Assembly (NCBI GenBank): GCA_934320655.1
Contig: CAKRFN010000011.1
Location: 37,052-101,051, forward strand
Reading direction: 5' to 3'
Length of the DNA: 64,000 bases
Source: an uncultured Eubacterium sp.
Lineage (GTDB): Bacteria; Bacillota; Clostridia; Lachnospirales; Lachnospiraceae
Below, piece by piece: positions 55,420 through 63,918 of this stretch. Position 1 is the stretch's first letter, and each line of letters opens with the position of its first letter. Position numbers and translations under genes: made by a program. The notes under the pieces are model-generated. The model made no database searches. It saw only the letters and a program-made list of their open reading frames with translations, and was not told the DNA's origin.

Positions 55420-55851
55420 TTATAATGAAGCTAACTGCTTTCCAAGTGCCTCGCACTCAGCCAGTGCAGCCTCGTCAGGCATCTCCTGACAGATCAGACC
55501 CTCACCGTTTAATACAGTTGCGCCGCTGCCGCTCATACGGTCTACCCAGTCACGCATCCACTGTCCGTCGCCCCATCCGTAAGAGCCAAACAGTGCAACC
55601 GTCTTGCCGCCGGATACAGCCTCAGCCTCTGTAACGAACGGATCCATTACGCTCTCCTCAAGCACTTCTGCGCCCATCGCGGGACATCCCATTGCATAAC
55701 ATTTTGCATCTGCGAGATCTGCAACCGAAGCATCCTCTGCACGTGTCAGAACCGCCTCTTTTCCTGCTGCTGTGATTCCTCTGCCGACTGCCTCTGCCAT
55801 TGCCTCTGTGTTGCCTGACTGTGACCAGTAAATAACAAAAATCTTATCCAT
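55420..55851 (-). CDS. Flavodoxin
   Basis: A 143-residue FMN electron carrier with the phosphate-binding loop YWSQSGNTEAMA and FMN-ring region FGSYGWGDGQWM. Flavodoxins replace ferredoxin when iron is scarce. Its promoter carries a variant of the shared dyad, and it is the first gene of a pair with DUF3793. Confidence 0.95.
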   Translation of the reverse strand: MDKIFVIYWSQSGNTEAMAEAVGRGITAAGKEAVLTRAEDASVADLADAKCYAMGCPAMGAEVLEESVMDPFVTEAEAVSGGKTVALFGSYGWGDGQWMRDWVDRMSGSGATVLNGEGLICQEMPDEAALAECEALGKQLASL

Positions 55852-55959
55852 CCTGTTTTACTTCCTTTCCTATTCTGATCATTCATTTCTTTGCTGCCTG
55901 TAGTATGTGCATATTTGTGCGTCTTACTACAAGCATTTGGTTAGTCCTGTTTAGTTTTT

Positions 55960-56013
55960 GTTAGTCTTTCCTAAGCGCAGATACAGAATAGCATACCGGC
56001 AGTCGAAAATCAA
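55960..56013 (-). promoter_or_regulatory. Promoter and operator of the flavodoxin-DUF3793 operon
   Basis: On the minus strand TTGATT (56008-56013) and TATTCT (55985-55990, preceded by TGC) are 17 bp apart. Nine bases after the -10 box lies CTTAG-N6-CTAAC (55960-55975), one mismatch from the dyad at 54673-54688 and 58921-58937. Two more ACTAAC or ACTAAAC half-sites follow within 25 bp. Confidence 0.55.
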
Positions 56014-56090
56014 TATCGGCTACTGATAGGGTTTCTCAACAAAACAGGGAACCCATATCACAATGGATTCCCTATCACGAAAAATTTTTC

Positions 56091-58160
56091 TTATAATTCT
56101 TTCATACTCTCAACACTGATGAGCAGGGTCGATGCATTGTGCAGCATCGCAGAAGTCGTCGGCTGGATCACGCCACCGACACCGAGCAGAATGAGTGCTG
56201 TGTTGATCGTGACGATCTTGCGGTAATTGCGGTCAATCCGCTTCATCAGTGCGGTGCTGAGTCTCCGCAGACGCACGATCTCATACAGATCATCTGCTGC
56301 AACCGTAATGTCCGCGATCTCGCGCGCCAGCTCCGCGCCGTCGCTGATCGCAATACCTGCATCCGCTGCCGACAACGCCGGTGAATCGTTGACACCGTCA
56401 CCGATCATGAGTACCCGCCGTCCGGCTGCCTTTTCGCGCTCGACAAACCCTGCCTTATCCTCCGGCAGTACCTCGGCATAATACTCGTCCACACCGACTC
56501 TAGCTGCAACCGCAGCCGCTGTCCGCTCACTGTCTCCAGTCATCATAACGATCTTTTTAAAGCCTGCCTGATGCAGTGCTTTTACAACGTCTGTGCTCTC
56601 CGGACGCAGCGGATCTTCGATACAGATCACTGCCTCGAGCACACCGTCGATCGCCAGATACAGATGGGAATATTCCTCCGGCAGCGCATCAAAACGCTCC
56701 TGATATTCCGGCCGGATCGTACAGTGCTCATCATCAAATACAAAATGCGCACTTCCGATAATGACACGCTCCTCGCCTACATAAGAGGAAATTCCGTGTG
56801 CCACAATATATTCTACTTTGGAATGCATCTCCTCGTGATCGAGTCCCGCTTTCTGTGCCGCCTGTACGACAGCCTTCGCCATCGAATGCGGGAAATGCTC
56901 CTCCAGACATGCCGCCAGACGCAGCAGTTCTTCCTCATGCATTTCACCCATCGGAACGACCTGCTTCACCGTAGGCTTTGCCTCTGTGAGCGTACCGGTC
57001 TTGTCAAAGACGATCGTCTCTGCCTCTGCGACCGCTTCAAGGTATTTTCCTCCCTTGACGGTGATTCCGCCCTCGCCTGCCTGACGGATCGCCGACAGCA
57101 CTGCGAGCGGCATCGCCAGCTTGAGTGCACATGAAAAATCTACCATCAGCACTGCCAGTGCCTTTGTCGCATTTCTCGTCAAAAGCCATGTCACTGCCGT
57201 ACCCGCCAAAGTAACCGGTACAAGCTGGTCTGCGAGCCGCGCTGCTTTTCCCTCTACCGAGGACTTGAGCTTTTCAGACTCCTCGATCATCGTCACAATC
57301 CGCTCATAACGTGAAGTGCCGCCGACCTTTTTTACACAGAAGGTGATTTCCCCTTCCTCTAACACGCTGCCGGCATAGACATAACCGTCCTTTTCACGGT
57401 GTACCGCCAGGGGTTCGCCGGTCAGGGATGCCTGATTGACCATACCGTCACCGGACACGACCACTCCGTCAAACGGAATGATGTTACCCATATGTACGAC
57501 AACCAGATCCTCTTCTTTCACCTGTGAAGTCTCAACTAACACTTCCTGATCACCGCTCTTGACCCATACCTTGGATACCTGCAATGCCATACTGCGCGCG
57601 AGATCGCCGACCGATTTTTTATGTGTCCACTCCTCTAACGTCTCACCGATACCGAGCAGGAACATGACAGAACCTGCCGTGTTCGTATCGCCACGCAGGA
57701 TCGATACACCGATTGCCGTCGCATCCAGTACCGCTACCTCGAGCTTTTTGTGTGCCAGACTGACCAGACCCGCTTTCAGATAATGCAGGGAGTTCCATAC
57801 CGTCCACGCTGCACGCAGCGGATACGGCAGCAACAGCTTCCGCGCATAATGCCACATGATCTGGCTTGCAATCTTCTCTTTGTATTCATTATTTAATGCC
57901 CGTCCGGAATTGGACAAAACTGCCTCCGGAACCTCCACAGACTCATACCGGAATTTTCTCAGCGCCTGAATCACTGACGCGCGATCTCCGGAAAAGCAAA
58001 CGCAGGCATCAGCCGTCCGTTCATAAACCGTTGCCTGCGTAACAGATTCCAGCGATTTCAGATAATACAAAAGCGTATCCGCCTGTGTCACAGACATACG
58101 CCCCTGCATCACATGAATTCGGATTCTGCCCGGAATCTCATGCTTGATCTCAAATTTCAT
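56091..58160 (-). CDS. P1B-type metal ATPase with S-C-A-L-K transmembrane motif (FezB/P1B-6-like)
   Basis: A 689-residue heavy-metal P-type ATPase. An N-terminal HMA-like fold without CXXC (about 1-75, starting HEIPGRIRIHV) precedes the membrane part. The actuator has SLTGEP (245-250), phosphorylated Asp386 is in DKTGT, the nucleotide domain has EEHFPHSMAKA, and GDGVND is present. The TM4 metal site is Ser343-Cys344-Ala-Leu-Lys347 in place of CPC, CPH or SPC. From memory this matches the P1B-6 group that includes ferrosome-associated FezB; it is not a typical copper, zinc or cobalt pump. It starts 3 bp after the glycine-zipper gene, with no strong ribosome site, so translation is probably coupled. 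Confidence 0.88.
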   Translation of the reverse strand: MKFEIKHEIPGRIRIHVMQGRMSVTQADTLLYYLKSLESVTQATVYERTADACVCFSGDRASVIQALRKFRYESVEVPEAVLSNSGRALNNEYKEKIASQIMWHYARKLLLPYPLRAAWTVWNSLHYLKAGLVSLAHKKLEVAVLDATAIGVSILRGDTNTAGSVMFLLGIGETLEEWTHKKSVGDLARSMALQVSKVWVKSGDQEVLVETSQVKEEDLVVVHMGNIIPFDGVVVSGDGMVNQASLTGEPLAVHREKDGYVYAGSVLEEGEITFCVKKVGGTSRYERIVTMIEESEKLKSSVEGKAARLADQLVPVTLAGTAVTWLLTRNATKALAVLMVDFSCALKLAMPLAVLSAIRQAGEGGITVKGGKYLEAVAEAETIVFDKTGTLTEAKPTVKQVVPMGEMHEEELLRLAACLEEHFPHSMAKAVVQAAQKAGLDHEEMHSKVEYIVAHGISSYVGEERVIIGSAHFVFDDEHCTIRPEYQERFDALPEEYSHLYLAIDGVLEAVICIEDPLRPESTDVVKALHQAGFKKIVMMTGDSERTAAAVAARVGVDEYYAEVLPEDKAGFVEREKAAGRRVLMIGDGVNDSPALSAADAGIAISDGAELAREIADITVAADDLYEIVRLRRLSTALMKRIDRNYRKIVTINTALILLGVGGVIQPTTSAMLHNASTLLISVESMKEL

Positions 58161-58163
58161 CGA

Positions 58164-58475
58164 TTACTCTGCCTGTGCTTCCTCTGATGCGGGCACCTCG
58201 CACAGATCATCCTCGCTCAGATCCTCCTGCATAGCTGCATTCTTTGCCTGCTCGCGCTCCTCGTTGATGTGCTTTGCCTCTGCTAAAATATCGCCTGCGT
58301 TCTCCTGAACAGTCTCAGCAGTCTTCATCACACAGTCCTTTGCACGTAATACGGCTGCGGTACAGTTTGTATATGCTTTTTTTGCATCTGCGCTGGATAA
58401 AATCTTGATTCCGGCTGTTCCGAACAGCACACCACCTGCAAATAATCCGAGTTTTTTAAATTTAAAGATATCCAT
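58164..58475 (-). CDS. Small glycine-zipper membrane protein (DUF6110-like)
   Basis: A 103-residue protein. The N-terminus has a basic start (MDIFKFKKL) and one helix with spaced glycines, LGLFAGGVLFGTAGIKIL, of GxxxG type. The rest is a predicted amphipathic and acidic tail with KKAYTNCTAAVLRAKDCVM, and the C-terminus is rich in Glu and Asp. I recognise the DUF6110 pattern. Small GxxxG membrane proteins are known partners of the P1B-6 ATPase in ferrosome loci. GGAGG lies 9 nt before the ATG; a possible separate promoter (TTGAAA-17-TAGACT) precedes it in the 58476-58607 gap. Confidence 0.8.
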   Translation of the reverse strand: MDIFKFKKLGLFAGGVLFGTAGIKILSSADAKKAYTNCTAAVLRAKDCVMKTAETVQENAGDILAEAKHINEEREQAKNAAMQEDLSEDDLCEVPASEEAQAE

Positions 58476-58607
58476 ATATTTATCCTCCTGTTTCTTTTTT
58501 TTTTGCAAGTCTAGCATTCTTTTTCCCTGATTTCAAGTGGGAGGAATGACTAACTTTTCTTTGGATTTAGAAAAATACTTAGATTTTATGTCGCTAACTT
58601 TGATTCA

Positions 58608-58868
58608 CTATTTCTTCCCGAAATGTGAGAACAATCCGGTCTTTGTATACGGTTCCGTCTGCATCGTGAGCATCGTATATCCGGTCTGCTCGATCGCTGA
58701 GCGCAACGCCTCCTCATCGAGCTCCTGCTCCGCGATGATCTCTGTCGTGCCGCTCCGATGGGAGGACGACACCTTCTTCACACGAAAATCCCTGCGGATC
58801 GTATCATTGATATGACTCTCACACATGCCGCATGCCATGCCTTCGATCTCCAATGTGGTCTTCACCAT
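58608..58868 (-). CDS. HMA-domain metal-binding protein
   Basis: An 86-residue ferredoxin-like HMA domain (VKTTLEIEGMACGMCESHINDTI) with the metal-binding CXXC as CGMC, and a short basic tail GLFSHFGKK. Such proteins deliver soft metals to P-type ATPases. The ATG at 58868 has GGAGG 7 nt upstream; a GTG at 58874 is too close to that site. Its promoter has the shared dyad. It lies upstream of the glycine-zipper and ATPase genes on the same strand. Confidence 0.9.
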   Translation of the reverse strand: MVKTTLEIEGMACGMCESHINDTIRRDFRVKKVSSSHRSGTTEIIAEQELDEEALRSAIEQTGYTMLTMQTEPYTKTGLFSHFGKK

Positions 58869-58917
58869 AGGCACACCTCCTTATCTTTTATTATCCTTAA
58901 ACATGGATTCCCGCCCT

Positions 58918-58949
58918 GATAGTTAGAACGACCTAACCGAATTATAGCA
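58918..58949 (-). promoter_or_regulatory. Promoter and operator of the HMA-ATPase genes
   Basis: On the minus strand an extended -10 TGCTATAAT (-10 at 58941-58946) lacks a good -35 box. Three bases further lies GTTAG-N6-CTAAC (58922-58937) within GGTTAG and CTAACTATC. The dyad covers the start of transcription and would act as an operator. Confidence 0.6.
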
Positions 58950-59017
58950 CATTCTGCATGTGTAGCTATCTATTATAATGAGAAAATTTATCAATAACGT
59001 TTTCCCTTCTATAGCAA

Positions 59018-59050
59018 AATAAGAGACTGCTAAGGCAGCCTCTCATTTTA
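59018..59050 (-). terminator. Terminator after the oleate hydratase gene
   Basis: On the minus strand AGAGGCTGC pairs with GCAGTCTCT (one G-U pair) around a short loop and is followed by a weak T-rich stretch. Confidence 0.6.
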
Positions 59051-59065
59051 CAATGCGTATTCTAT

Positions 59066-61036
59066 TTATTCCTCAATCATATAGTCTTTGATCACGTTAT
59101 GGTCTCTGAGTACTTTCTCGACAACCGTTCCTTTGATTGCCTTTAAGAGCGGTTTCTTCAACAGGCCGATCGGTCCGGGCAGCTCGATCTCAAGCGGCGA
59201 ACGGCCATCCATCAGCTTCACGCTGGCATCAAGCAGCTCTCTGACATCATAGACACTGCCCCATACCTCCGGCACACCGCGGTCGACACCGAGCAGTCCG
59301 TAGACTGCCTCCATCGCGGTACGGACAGAATATTCAGTCGTGAAGATCGTGTCTCTCGGAGTCTCTGCGAACTGTCCGAGGAATGCGAAATTGACACAGC
59401 CATCCGGAATAACATCCGGCCGGTCACCCTTTGCCCTAGGCATGAAGAACGCAGTAATATACGGCATCATCGTCGGTACGCAGACTGCGCTGTGCTCTGC
59501 CAGCTCCTCGATCTGGTCGGTCGGTACACCCAGATGATACAGCCACTCCTCGGTGATCTCCTTACCGGTACAATCCTTCATCGGTTTCTTGATATAATCG
59601 CCGGGCACATCGGTAAATAAACCGTAAACCCATACGCAGACCTTATCCTTATCCTGATCCTTGAACTGACCCTGACGGTTGATCGTCCAGCTCATCAGCC
59701 AGCTTGAATCCTGACAGCTCACGATACCTCCGGTAACGACTCTGCCACTCTTCGGATCTCTCTTGCAGATATTCGTGATATAGGGAATGATCTTGTCATC
59801 CAGTGTGGTGACTGTCGCAGATTCCCAGTTTGTCTTGGCGATATCGGAGCAGAACTTTTCGGGATGTCCGAACGAAGGATCCTGCTTTGCGATATTTTTC
59901 CACAGACTCCAGCAACCGCTTGTGCGCACCTCCGCATCTCCGTTCGGTGCATGGTTCTGGTCACCGTAGATCGTTCCTTCCGTACAGCTTCCGTTTGTGA
60001 CAAATACGAGGTCGTTTTCTGTCAAGGTAATGCCTTCCTCAACACCCTTGACCTTGCACTCGATCGTCGTTGCCACTTTCTTGCCATCGTGAATATCAAA
60101 GAGTACATTTGTGACCTCGGTATTGAACTGGAAGTCCACACCTGCATCCTCCAGATATTTCTTCATCGGCAGGATCAGGGACTCATACTGGTTGTATTTT
60201 GTAAATTTCAGGGCACTGAAATCCGGTAAACCGCCGATATGATGGATGAAACGCTGGAAATACAGCTTCATTTCGAGTGCACTGTGCCAGTTTTCAAACG
60301 CAAACATCGTTCTCCAATATAACCAGAACGTAGAATCCAATACTTCTTCGTCAAATACATCCTCGATCTTCTTATCATACAGATCCTCGTCCTTTGTAAA
60401 GAACAACTTCATGATCTCCATGCAGCCCTTCTGACTCAGGTTAAACTTGCCGTCTGTATGTGCATCCTTGCCGCGGTCGACCGTCGCACGGCACAGGGAA
60501 TAGTTCGGATCATGCTTATTCAGCCAGTAGTACTCATCAAGTACCGATGCGCCCGGCTGTTCGAGTGACGGAATGCTGCGGAACAGATCCCACAAACACT
60601 CAAAATGGTTCTCCATCTCGCGTCCGCCGCGCATCACATAGCCTCTCGTCGGATCGAAAATACCGTCACACGCACCGCCTGCAATATCCATCGCCTCTAA
60701 AATATGAATGTGGTCTCCGGGCATCTGTGCATCTCTCACAAGGAAGCACGCTGCTGCGAGGGATGCGAGTCCGCTGCCGACCAGATACGCATGCTTTTCA
60801 TCGACACCTTCCGGTTTCTCCGGACGGGCAAATGCCTCGTAGTTTCCGTTTGTATAGTAAATACCTTTGCTGTTTTTCTCGTTTTTGCCACGCTCGGTAT
60901 TGCGGTAATCCGGATCTATATGTGCCTCTGTCACCTGCTTTTCCTGACGACTTTTCTTTGCCAGTACAGTGGCTCCGGCGCCTGCCGCAGCAGCGATCGC
61001 TGCCACACCTAATGCTGCATAACTTTTCTTTGCCAT
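59066..61036 (-). CDS. ohyA: Oleate hydratase with N-terminal membrane anchor
   Basis: A 656-residue FAD enzyme that hydrates unsaturated fatty acids such as oleate, a detoxification reaction in gut bacteria. The FAD-binding region is AYLVGSGLASLAAACFL and EAMDIAGGACDG; the substrate and FAD loop RGGREMENHFECLW is typical, as are NGSCTEGT and GQFAETPRDTIFTTEYSVRTAMEAVY. An Ala-rich hydrophobic helix at about 6-27 (YAALGVAAIAAAAGAGATVL) comes before the usual start and would anchor the enzyme to the membrane. This tail is not part of the core fold. It stands alone with a terminator after it. Confidence 0.93.
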   Translation of the reverse strand: MAKKSYAALGVAAIAAAAGAGATVLAKKSRQEKQVTEAHIDPDYRNTERGKNEKNSKGIYYTNGNYEAFARPEKPEGVDEKHAYLVGSGLASLAAACFLVRDAQMPGDHIHILEAMDIAGGACDGIFDPTRGYVMRGGREMENHFECLWDLFRSIPSLEQPGASVLDEYYWLNKHDPNYSLCRATVDRGKDAHTDGKFNLSQKGCMEIMKLFFTKDEDLYDKKIEDVFDEEVLDSTFWLYWRTMFAFENWHSALEMKLYFQRFIHHIGGLPDFSALKFTKYNQYESLILPMKKYLEDAGVDFQFNTEVTNVLFDIHDGKKVATTIECKVKGVEEGITLTENDLVFVTNGSCTEGTIYGDQNHAPNGDAEVRTSGCWSLWKNIAKQDPSFGHPEKFCSDIAKTNWESATVTTLDDKIIPYITNICKRDPKSGRVVTGGIVSCQDSSWLMSWTINRQGQFKDQDKDKVCVWVYGLFTDVPGDYIKKPMKDCTGKEITEEWLYHLGVPTDQIEELAEHSAVCVPTMMPYITAFFMPRAKGDRPDVIPDGCVNFAFLGQFAETPRDTIFTTEYSVRTAMEAVYGLLGVDRGVPEVWGSVYDVRELLDASVKLMDGRSPLEIELPGPIGLLKKPLLKAIKGTVVEKVLRDHNVIKDYMIEE

Positions 61037-61213
61037 ATCAATAACCGCCTTTCTTCATTCAACTGATGTTGTTACCTATGGTGTATTATTTCCTGTTTGT
61101 GATTATATGTTACATGGAATTACTGATTTTCTCAATATACAAAAAAGGACGGATGATAGGATTGCTATTCATCTGCCCCGATTTGTATAGATTACATATT
61201 CATTTTTACTATA

Positions 61214-62608
61214 TTATTTATTACGTTCAATCTCCGGCTGGAACGCCTTGATGTCCGCAGCGATCTCCCCGCTGAGCAGCAGCATACAGATCAGGTTCGG
61301 AATCGCCATGAGCGCATTGGCGATGTCGGAGAAGTTCCATACCAGACTCAGCGTCTGTGTGCATCCGAAATATGCAACAAGTGAAAAGATCACACGGTAG
61401 ATCATGTTATATTTATGTGTGCCGAGCAGATACTCAAACGCTTTTTCTCCGTGATACTCCCAGCCGAGAATCGTGGAGAACGCAAATAACGTAATGCCGA
61501 TCGTCACCAGCCAGCCGCCGGATGCGCCGAGCACGGTTTCAAATGCCTCGATCGTAATATCCGATCCGGTCAGAAGCTCTCCTGCCTCATCGGTCATTCC
61601 GAGCACGCCGGAAGATGCGATCGCAAGACCTGTGATCGTACATACGACGATCGTATCCCAGAAAGTACCGGTCATATTTATGTAGCCCTGACGCACCGGA
61701 TTGTCCGTCGTCGCTGCCGCAGCCGTGATCGCTGCTGAACCCATACCTGCCTCATTAGAAAAGACACCGCGTGCCACGCCGTAACGCATCGCACTCATCA
61801 TGGATGCGACAATTGAGCCACACAGACCGCCGCCGACTGCCTTTGCGGAAAATGCCATCTTGAAAATCATTGCCAGTCCTGCCGGAAGATTCGCGATATT
61901 ACCAATAATAACGATCAGTCCACAGATCACATAGAAAATCGCCATGACCGGAACGACGACAGACGATACCTTGGAAATTGACTTGATACCGCCCACAATA
62001 ATCAACAGTGCCAAAAGTGTAATCACCAGACCGGTGATCTGTACCGGCACATGAAATGTCACATGCAAAGCGCCCGCGATCGAATTTCCCTGCGTCATGT
62101 TTCCGATACCGAACGATGCGATGACGGCAAAAAGGGCAAACAGCCACGCCAGAATCACACCGAACGTCTTGTTTTTCAATCCTTTTTTCATCGTATACAT
62201 CGGTCCGCCGCTCATCTCACCCTTGGCATTGACCTCACGGTATTTGATGGCAAGCATACATTCGCTAAACTTTGAAGTCAGACCGAATGCTGCCGAAATC
62301 CACATCCACACGAGTGCGCCCGGCCCGCCGGACACCATTGCGGTCGCGACACCGACGATATTTCCCGTACCGATCGTAGCGGCAAGCGCCGTGGTCAGTG
62401 CTGAGAACGGCGACACATCGCCCTCTCCACGGCTCTTGGTGCGTGCCTCCTTGCTCAGTGTGCTCCGTAGCGCGTATCCCAGATTCCGCCAAGTCAGAAA
62501 ACCAGTGCGAAATGTGAGAAATATACCCGTTCCAACGAGCAGTACCAGCATCACCGGTCCCCAGACAAAATCATCCACCAATGTTACGATTTCATTCAAT
62601 CTTTCCAT
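61214..62608 (-). CDS. Sodium:alanine/glycine symporter (AGCS family)
   Basis: A 464-residue membrane symporter of the AGCS family, with ALTTALAATIGTGNIVGVATA, GGPGALVWMW and EAGMGSAAITAAAA. It imports alanine or glycine with Na+. The start at 62608 has GGAGG 8 nt upstream; the longer frame to 62662 has a charged tail unlike the family. It lies about 110 bp downstream of the dpaL-like gene, with a terminator between them. Confidence 0.93.
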   Translation of the reverse strand: MERLNEIVTLVDDFVWGPVMLVLLVGTGIFLTFRTGFLTWRNLGYALRSTLSKEARTKSRGEGDVSPFSALTTALAATIGTGNIVGVATAMVSGGPGALVWMWISAAFGLTSKFSECMLAIKYREVNAKGEMSGGPMYTMKKGLKNKTFGVILAWLFALFAVIASFGIGNMTQGNSIAGALHVTFHVPVQITGLVITLLALLIIVGGIKSISKVSSVVVPVMAIFYVICGLIVIIGNIANLPAGLAMIFKMAFSAKAVGGGLCGSIVASMMSAMRYGVARGVFSNEAGMGSAAITAAAATTDNPVRQGYINMTGTFWDTIVVCTITGLAIASSGVLGMTDEAGELLTGSDITIEAFETVLGASGGWLVTIGITLFAFSTILGWEYHGEKAFEYLLGTHKYNMIYRVIFSLVAYFGCTQTLSLVWNFSDIANALMAIPNLICMLLLSGEIAADIKAFQPEIERNK

Positions 62609-62660
62609 AACCTGTTCCTCCTGATGACTTTTCATAACCCTACATTTTCTCCAAAAATGC

Positions 62661-62695
62661 AAAAAAGAGCCATGTTTTGAACAACATCGCTCTTT
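62661..62695 (-). terminator. Intrinsic terminator of the ammonia-lyase gene
   Basis: On the minus strand AAAGAGCGATGTT pairs with AACATGGCTCTTT around a short loop, followed by further T residues. It lies about 24 bp after the stop at 62719. Confidence 0.75.
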
Positions 62696-62718
62696 AAAGG
62701 TATGTGAAATTTTCTATA

Positions 62719-63918
62719 TTATACGCTATATTGGGAATTGTTGTCAAGAGTATTTAACAACTGTTGATACAATTCCGGCGAAGTATCTCCCTCTGTAGAA
62801 AATAACAAAATCCGTGATTCACACGTCATGCACAGCAGGTCACGCAGGTGATCCCGCCTTGCCGCTCCGCACAAAAAGCCCATCGTCGCCGCGCCACTCT
62901 CCCCCGATACAATCGCCGGATCTGTGCCAACCGGATGCGCCAGTCTGCGCATTCCTTCTACCGCAGCCGCATCGGGTATGACAGCAAAATATTCCGCAGT
63001 CTCCCGAAGGATCTCCCAGCCGATATGACACGGTTCCCCGCACGCCAGACCCGCCATCAATGTATCCAGATTGCCGCTCGCACGATGCAGCCTGCCGTCC
63101 GATGCAACAGCGGTCTGATACATACAGTTGGCAGTCTGCGGCTCGACAACACAGATCATCGGTTTTCTTTCTTTGTAATAGGCGCGCAAAAATCCTGCGA
63201 CGGCACCTGCCATAGCCCCTACACCCGCCTGCAAAAACACATGGGTCGGCGGCTCACCCTGCCATTGGTTCACCGCCTCCAGTGCCATTGTCAGATACCC
63301 CTGCATAATGTATGTCGGGATTTTCGTATAGCCCTGCCATGAGGTATCCTGCATGAGCACCCATCCAAAGCGCTTTGCCTGATCCCTTGCATACCTTACC
63401 GTATCATCATAATCCAAATCCGTGATTGATGCCTGCGCCCCGTAACTTCGTATCGCTTCTAAGCGCTCGATGCTGCTGCCCTTCGGCAGATAGACCACAC
63501 TCTTTGCCCCAAACAGTCTGGCAGCCCACGCCACTCCTCTGCCGTGATTGCCATCGGTGGCGGTGACAAATGTCGTCCTGCTCAACAGTTCCTTTGCATC
63601 CGGCTGTGTGAGCCGGTCAAATGACAGCAGCTCCGGCGGAATATGCAATTCATCCGCGATATATCGGGCAACGCTATAGCTACCGCCCAGCCCTTTAAAC
63701 GCCTTTAACCCGAAACGAAAACTCTCGTCTTTGACACAGATACGCGCCACCTGCAGCCGGACTGCCAGCTCCGGCAATGCCTGTAACGGCGTAGAACTGT
63801 ATTCGGGAATCGTCTGATGAAACCGGAGCACCTCTCCTGCGTGTTCCGCTGCCAGAATATCTGCTCCGTGTTCCGCTGCCAGATTCTGCCTGTATATTTT
63901 TATATTTTCCAACTCCAC
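62719..63918 (-). CDS. dpaL: Diaminopropionate ammonia-lyase
   Basis: A 399-residue PLP enzyme that breaks 2,3-diaminopropionate into pyruvate and ammonia. The PLP lysine is in RFGLKAFKGLGGS, and TATDGNHGRGVAWAA and SGESGAATMG are diagnostic. I chose the GTG at 63918 because AGGAG lies 7 nt before it, inside the extended frame that starts at ATG 63933. Near the N-terminus nine codons are duplicated (AAEHGADIL, AAEHAGEVL). It is the last gene of the window and has no linked YgeX or carbamoyltransferase partners. Confidence 0.9.
   Translation of the reverse strand: MELENIKIYRQNLAAEHGADILAAEHAGEVLRFHQTIPEYSSTPLQALPELAVRLQVARICVKDESFRFGLKAFKGLGGSYSVARYIADELHIPPELLSFDRLTQPDAKELLSRTTFVTATDGNHGRGVAWAARLFGAKSVVYLPKGSSIERLEAIRSYGAQASITDLDYDDTVRYARDQAKRFGWVLMQDTSWQGYTKIPTYIMQGYLTMALEAVNQWQGEPPTHVFLQAGVGAMAGAVAGFLRAYYKERKPMICVVEPQTANCMYQTAVASDGRLHRASGNLDTLMAGLACGEPCHIGWEILRETAEYFAVIPDAAAVEGMRRLAHPVGTDPAIVSGESGAATMGFLCGAARRDHLRDLLCMTCESRILLFSTEGDTSPELYQQLLNTLDNNSQYSV

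Noticed and set aside
56091..58160. Copper exporter CopA
   Set aside because: TM4 lacks CPC, the N-terminal domain lacks CXXC, and no CopY/CsoR regulator is nearby.
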